A stretch of DNA of 8,994 bases, taken from positions 1-8,994 of the forward strand of contig CAMAVV010000053.1 of the NCBI GenBank assembly GCA_945861815.1, in the 5' to 3' direction. Each line of letters opens with the position of its first letter. The first letter of the stretch is position 1. Position numbers and translations under genes: made by a program. This stretch comes from Thermoflexus hugenholtzii JAD2. Lineage in GTDB: Bacteria > Chloroflexota > Dehalococcoidia > SHYB01. Below are positions 5,996 through 8,994 of this stretch, piece after piece. The notes beneath the pieces were generated by a model. It was given only the letters and a program-made list of their open reading frames with translations. It was not told the origin of the DNA and made no database searches.

Positions 5996-6025
5996 AATAT
6001 AGCATATCTGGGACGAATCAGTCAA
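5996..6025 (-). promoter_or_regulatory. Promoter of the infC-rpmI-rplT operon
   Basis: TTGACT (6025-6020) and TATATT (6001-5996) are separated by 18 nt on the minus strand, each matching consensus at 5 of 6 positions. A TG two bases before the -10 makes it an extended -10. Transcription would start near 5989 and give a leader of about 47 nt. This means infC need not be read from thrS. Confidence 0.7.
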
Positions 6026-6091
6026 AGGAAGGGTGGCGGAGAACATTCCCAAATAACAACAGATTTACCGGACAGCTTATCCACCGAGAAC

Positions 6092-6126
6092 ACTCCGTGC
6101 AACACACGGAGTCCTTCAGAAAGGAC
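6092..6126. repeat. Intergenic hairpin repeat, copy B
   Basis: ACTCCGTG (6092-6099) pairs perfectly with CACGGAGT (6105-6112) around CAACA. The overlapping GTCCTT (6111-6116) pairs with AAGGAC (6121-6126) around CAGA. Positions 6102-6126 match copy A (3831-3855) at 23 of 25 bases, in the same orientation. It lies about 100 nt past the hydrolase stop and upstream of the infC promoter. Confidence 0.55.
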
Positions 6127-6144
6127 TAAAATCACTGAACGGTC

Positions 6145-6225
6145 AAGGTGAGGAAGGAGCATAGGAAGTCAGGAGCGCAGGGAGGAAGTGACATGGGAGC
6201 AGGGAGCAAGGAGAAAGGCAGGGGG
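6145..6225 (-). terminator. C-rich, G-poor 3' tail, possible Rho-dependent termination region
   Basis: Immediately after the hydrolase stop, the minus-strand RNA would be about 80 nt rich in C and U and poor in G, built of loosely repeated units such as CTCCTTGCTCCCTGCTCCC. This is the composition expected of a Rho loading site. The hairpins of copy B lie just downstream. The claim rests on composition only. Confidence 0.3.
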
Positions 6226-7152
6226 CTAGGCGAAGGCGGCAACAAGAGCCTCAGAGGCTTGCCTGATAGCGATCTTGGCCTTATCGAGTATCTGGGGTTT
6301 GCCGAAGAAGCCATGGATCATGCCTTCATAACAGATGCTTATGGTGGGCACTCCGGCTTCTTTGAGCCGCTGAGCGTAGGCCTCACCCTCGTCTCGGAGC
6401 GGGTCGCACTCTGCGGTGATGACCATCGCTGGAGGGACGCCCCGGAGATGGGGCGCTTTGAGGGGGGTGACGTATGGATTAAGCTCATCGCGTTCGTCGC
6501 GGAGGTACTGCTTCAAGTACCAGACCATCATCTCTCGGCGGAGGATATAGCCTCCCTGGCCGAATTCCTGATGTGACTTTGTGGCAAAGTCGTGGGCGAT
6601 GACAGGGTAGACGAGCAGCTGGTATCGGAGCGCCGGCCCGCGGCGGTCACGGGCCATGAGGGACACAACAGCGGCAAAGTTGCCGCCGGCGCTCTCGCCT
6701 GCGACGGCGATGCGCTTCGGATCGGCGTTGATGCTCCTCGCGTTGGCGGCCACCCATTCCGTCGCGGCATAGCAGTCTTCCAGGCCGGCGGGGAACTTGT
6801 GCTCGGGAGCGAGCCTGTATTCCACCGAGACGGTGATGCACTTGGCGGTGTTGGCGAGATGCCGGGGAGGGGATTCGGTGCTTTCAATCGTGCCGACGCA
6901 CCAGCCGCCGCCATGGAACCACATCACGACCGGAAAAGGGCCTGCCCCTTCCGGCGTGTAGACCCGGATGCGGAGCTTGCCGCCAGGCCCTGGGATCCAG
7001 CGATCCTCCACATGATGGACGGGCGGCATCACGGGTATGGGCGCAACGGCAACGTTGGCCCGCAGTTGCGCTGCGGTAAGGGTCTCTACGGAGAGCTTGG
7101 CATAGGCAGGGGCCTGATCGACAAGCGCCCTGGCCTGAGGATCGAGAGGCAT
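6226..7152 (-). CDS. Alpha/beta hydrolase, hormone-sensitive-lipase (HSL) family esterase
   Basis: This 308-residue protein is the usual length for bacterial HSL-type carboxylesterases, which hydrolyse short acyl esters. All key elements are present: oxyanion-hole motif HGGGW (80-84), nucleophile elbow GESAGG with Ser154, acid Asp250 in ECDPLRDE, and His280 in MIHGF. YRLAPEHKFPAGLEDC (112-127) is also typical of the family. There is no signal peptide, so it is cytoplasmic. I chose the ATG at 7152-7150 because it lies one base after the monooxygenase stop (TGA-C-ATG), has GGAG about 7 nt upstream, and begins in family-like sequence. The longer frame from 7254 would add 34 unrelated residues overlapping the previous gene. 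The coupling suggests the two enzymes act on the same compound. The exact substrate is unknown. Confidence 0.92.
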   Translation of the reverse strand: MPLDPQARALVDQAPAYAKLSVETLTAAQLRANVAVAPIPVMPPVHHVEDRWIPGPGGKLRIRVYTPEGAGPFPVVMWFHGGGWCVGTIESTESPPRHLANTAKCITVSVEYRLAPEHKFPAGLEDCYAATEWVAANARSINADPKRIAVAGESAGGNFAAVVSLMARDRRGPALRYQLLVYPVIAHDFATKSHQEFGQGGYILRREMMVWYLKQYLRDERDELNPYVTPLKAPHLRGVPPAMVITAECDPLRDEGEAYAQRLKEAGVPTISICYEGMIHGFFGKPQILDKAKIAIRQASEALVAAFA

Positions 7153-7153
7153 G

Positions 7154-8434
7154 TCAGGCTCCCCGTTCCCCGGCGTGGGCGGAGGCGTTCGGCGCAACAG
7201 GAGATTGTGCGTCGCGGAGGGATGAAGCGCTTTGCCCATAGGCGCCCCTGGCATGGGCGAGGCTGATGGGGGCGTTCATCTCAAAGGGGCCGTTCAGCCC
7301 CAGTTCCTTCGCCATCTCCCTCATCGCGGGCAGAACCTCTTGGCCCAGAAGGCGGATGGATGTCATGGAGCGCTCGTGGCTGATGCGCCCCTCATTCGGC
7401 ACCAGGGTCACAATGCCGGGGCGCGCCGTTTCCAGGATCTGGCGCAGTTTGGGAATGACGGTTTCAGGTTTCCCGGCGATGATGCGGTTATCGGCCATCT
7501 GTTTGTAGACGGTTTCGACCCTGGTAGTGGAGCGCTGGGAAAAGTGGGAGACAGCAGTGCGGGCGCGATAGCCTGGAGGGTTCGCCCATTCGGGCCGCCA
7601 GAGGTCAGTGAACTCCGAGAGCATGGCGTATCCTTCCGCTCCCTCCATCGCCTTCTCGTCCGTCTCTTCGACGTGGCATCTGATATAGGTGCCGCGATGC
7701 TGAGGGCCAGGGGTGAAGCCAGCCTGTGCGGCGGCCTCTTCATAGACTTTGTTGAGGCGCTTGATGTTTTCAAGGCCTGTGCCGACGCAGAGGTAGGGAT
7801 AGCCGTGCTGGGCCGCCCAGACAACGCTCTCAGGGCTGGATACGGCAGGAACCCAGATAGGCGGGTGGGGCTTTTGCACGGGAACGACCCAGGGGTTCAC
7901 GACGCGATAGTGGAAGTGATTCCCTTCCCAACGGAAGGGGCCAGGAGTCGTCCACGTCTTGATAATCAAGTCGTGGGCCTCTTGGAATCGTTCGCGGTTG
8001 TAGGCAGGATTGGAAGTAGTGGCGAGTTGCTCCTGGCCGCTGCCACGAACGATGCCTGAGACGAGGCGGCCGCGAGAGATCGAGTCGATCATCGACAGTT
8101 CTTCGGCGAGGCGCAGGGGGCTATCGGTAACCGGGAGGGCGTTGCCGAGGATGACGAGCTTGGCTTTTTTCGTTTGGCGCGCCAGGGAGGCAGCCACGAT
8201 GTTCGGCACGCACTGCATATTGTGCGCGCTGTTGTGATGCTCGACGGTCTGGATGCCGTCAAAGCCCGCCTCTGCCGCGAAGACAGCCTCATCGAGATAC
8301 CGGTTGAGAAGGTCGCTCCCTACACCAGGATCAAGATTGCCGTTGGAATAGGTGAGGGTGTTGCTGCCCGACTTGGCAGCAGCGGCCTGGGAATAGAGCT
8401 TGTAGGACATGGGGTTGGTATAGCCGATGAACAT
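7154..8434 (-). CDS. LLM-class (luciferase-like) flavin-dependent oxidoreductase
   Basis: This 426-residue protein is of the bacterial luciferase-like, flavin-dependent monooxygenase superfamily, which uses reduced flavin and O2 to oxygenate organic substrates. Family landmarks are FAAEAGFDGIQTVEHHNS (52-69), LGNALPVTDSPLRLAEELS (96-114), MIDSISRGRLVSGIVRGSG (115-133), FRWEGNHFHYRV (167-178) and VQKPHPPIWVPAVSSPESV (186-204). The start is the ATG at 8434-8432, with GGAG about 10 nt upstream. An in-frame extension to 8551 would run into the thrS end and adds unrelated sequence. The last 35-40 residues (after about MNAPISLAH) are low-complexity and look like a lineage-specific tail or drift. 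The gene is translationally coupled to the esterase. SAR202-type Chloroflexota carry many such genes. The substrate cannot be told from sequence. Confidence 0.9.
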   Translation of the reverse strand: MFIGYTNPMSYKLYSQAAAAKSGSNTLTYSNGNLDPGVGSDLLNRYLDEAVFAAEAGFDGIQTVEHHNSAHNMQCVPNIVAASLARQTKKAKLVILGNALPVTDSPLRLAEELSMIDSISRGRLVSGIVRGSGQEQLATTSNPAYNRERFQEAHDLIIKTWTTPGPFRWEGNHFHYRVVNPWVVPVQKPHPPIWVPAVSSPESVVWAAQHGYPYLCVGTGLENIKRLNKVYEEAAAQAGFTPGPQHRGTYIRCHVEETDEKAMEGAEGYAMLSEFTDLWRPEWANPPGYRARTAVSHFSQRSTTRVETVYKQMADNRIIAGKPETVIPKLRQILETARPGIVTLVPNEGRISHERSMTSIRLLGQEVLPAMREMAKELGLNGPFEMNAPISLAHARGAYGQSASSLRDAQSPVAPNASAHAGERGA

Positions 8435-8473
8435 ATGCCATCTTCTCCATCCGCACGAATCAGTCTTAGACGC

Positions 8474-8503
8474 ATCGTAGCGCGCGATGTACAAAGGGGT
8501 CAA
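8474..8503 (-). promoter_or_regulatory. Possible promoter of the monooxygenase-esterase operon
   Basis: TTGACC (8503-8498) and TACGAT (8479-8474) are 18 nt apart on the minus strand, about 40 nt before the ATG. The -35 is good (5 of 6) and the -10 is weak (4 of 6). If real, the pair is transcribed independently of thrS. Confidence 0.35.
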
Positions 8504-8534
8504 AAACCACGTGAGTGAAGTATGGGCAGCGACG

Positions 8535-8994
8535 CTACGACTTGGAGGCAATCGTCTCTTTCATGGCGGCGACCTGGTCGGCAAGGGGCTTGGTACCGAT
8601 GTTCTCGCCGGTGCGGGAGCGGACGGCGACCGTTTTGTCGGTCTCTTCTTTGTCGCCAACGACGAGCATATAGGGAACCTTTTGCAACTGAGCTTCGCGA
8701 ATCTTCAGATTCATGCGTTCGTTGCGGTCGTCCACGTGAGCGCGGAACCCTTCGGCCTTTAGAGCAGCCTCGACTTCCTTGGCGTAGGGAATGTGCCTAT
8801 CGGCGATGGGAACGACGACGGCCTGGACAGGGGCGAGCCACAAGGGGAATGCGCCAGCGGTGTGCTCAATGAGGATGCCCATGAAGCGCTCGAGGGAGCC
8901 GAGCCACGCGCGGTGGATGACGACGGGGCGAACCTTCGCGCCATCCTCGGCGACATAGGCGAGCTCGAAGCGCTCGGGAAGGGAGTAGTCAAGC
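8535..8994 (-). CDS. thrS: Threonine-tRNA ligase, C-terminal 152 residues (cut by the right edge)
   Basis: The frame is open from the window edge to TAG at 8537-8535. The first residues visible, LDYSLPERFELAYVAEDG, are the end of the class II catalytic core. Motif 3 follows as RPVVIHRAWLGSLERFMGILIEH, in which the usual Ile after HRA is Trp. It continues with AGAFPLWLAPVQ and the anticodon-binding domain (VVVPIADRHIPYAKEVEAALKAEGFRAHVDDRNERMNLKIREAQLQKVPYMLVVGDKE). The enzyme charges tRNA-Thr in the cytoplasm. In many bacteria thrS directly precedes infC, but here two metabolic genes intervene. I see no strong terminator right after its stop. Confidence 0.95.
   Translation of the reverse strand, partial: LDYSLPERFELAYVAEDGAKVRPVVIHRAWLGSLERFMGILIEHTAGAFPLWLAPVQAVVVPIADRHIPYAKEVEAALKAEGFRAHVDDRNERMNLKIREAQLQKVPYMLVVGDKEETDKTVAVRSRTGENIGTKPLADQVAAMKETIASKS

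Noticed and set aside
5943..6225. Riboswitch, T-box or L20-type leader before infC
   Set aside because: The predicted leader is only about 47 nt and shows no T-box motif, no antiterminator pair and no strong stem before the T run.
7153..7254. Longer N-terminus for the esterase from 7254
   Set aside because: The extra 34 residues overlap the monooxygenase gene, do not resemble the family, and a better-placed ATG exists at 7152.
8435..8551. Longer N-terminus for the monooxygenase from 8551
   Set aside because: It would overlap the end of thrS and adds non-family sequence. The ATG at 8434 begins with the expected MFIGYTNP-type start.

Overview
The window is a GC-rich bacterial chromosome segment in which every gene I can support lies on the minus strand. 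The gene set is a class C flavin monooxygenase next to an esterase, an infC-rpmI-rplT cluster, and iron transport beside a DtxR-type repressor. This fits Chloroflexota, most likely Dehalococcoidia/SAR202-like, a group known for many luciferase-like flavin monooxygenases. That placement is inference from gene content and base composition, not from a marker phylogeny.

Layout in the direction of transcription (right to left). (1) 8994-8535: the C-terminal part of thrS, cut by the window edge. (2) 8434-6226: a two-gene unit, a luciferase-like flavin-dependent oxidoreductase followed one base later by an HSL-type alpha/beta hydrolase. It has a possible promoter of its own and a C-rich, G-poor 3' tail. 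(3) 6025-4693: infC-rpmI-rplT behind a good promoter and closed by a clear intrinsic terminator. infC has no ordinary start codon and appears to begin at AUA. (4) 4633-3893: a DtxR/IdeR-family metal-dependent repressor with changed residues at two metal-site positions. (5) 3763-862: a promoter overlapped by palindromic TGTATACA-type elements, then an FbpB-like fused permease and an FbpC-like ATPase with overlapping ends. (6) 861-366: a stretch with no convincing gene, holding terminator-like hairpins and repeat-like sequence. (7) 365-1: the start of an AT-richer gene of unknown function that runs off the left edge.

Working together: the DtxR-type repressor next to the transporter probably senses iron or manganese and controls the ABC operon through the palindromes on its promoter. 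No substrate-binding protein is present in the window. The monooxygenase and esterase could form an oxygenate-then-hydrolyse catabolic pair. They sit between thrS and infC, which are adjacent in many bacteria.

A 25-base hairpin-bearing repeat occurs twice (3831-3855 and 6102-6126), each time downstream of a gene end. The most unusual points are the AUA start of infC, the changed metal-site residues in the repressor together with its candidate operators, the paired repeat, and the uncharacterised gene at the left edge. I found no RNA genes, CRISPR array, insertion sequence or complete new multi-gene system.
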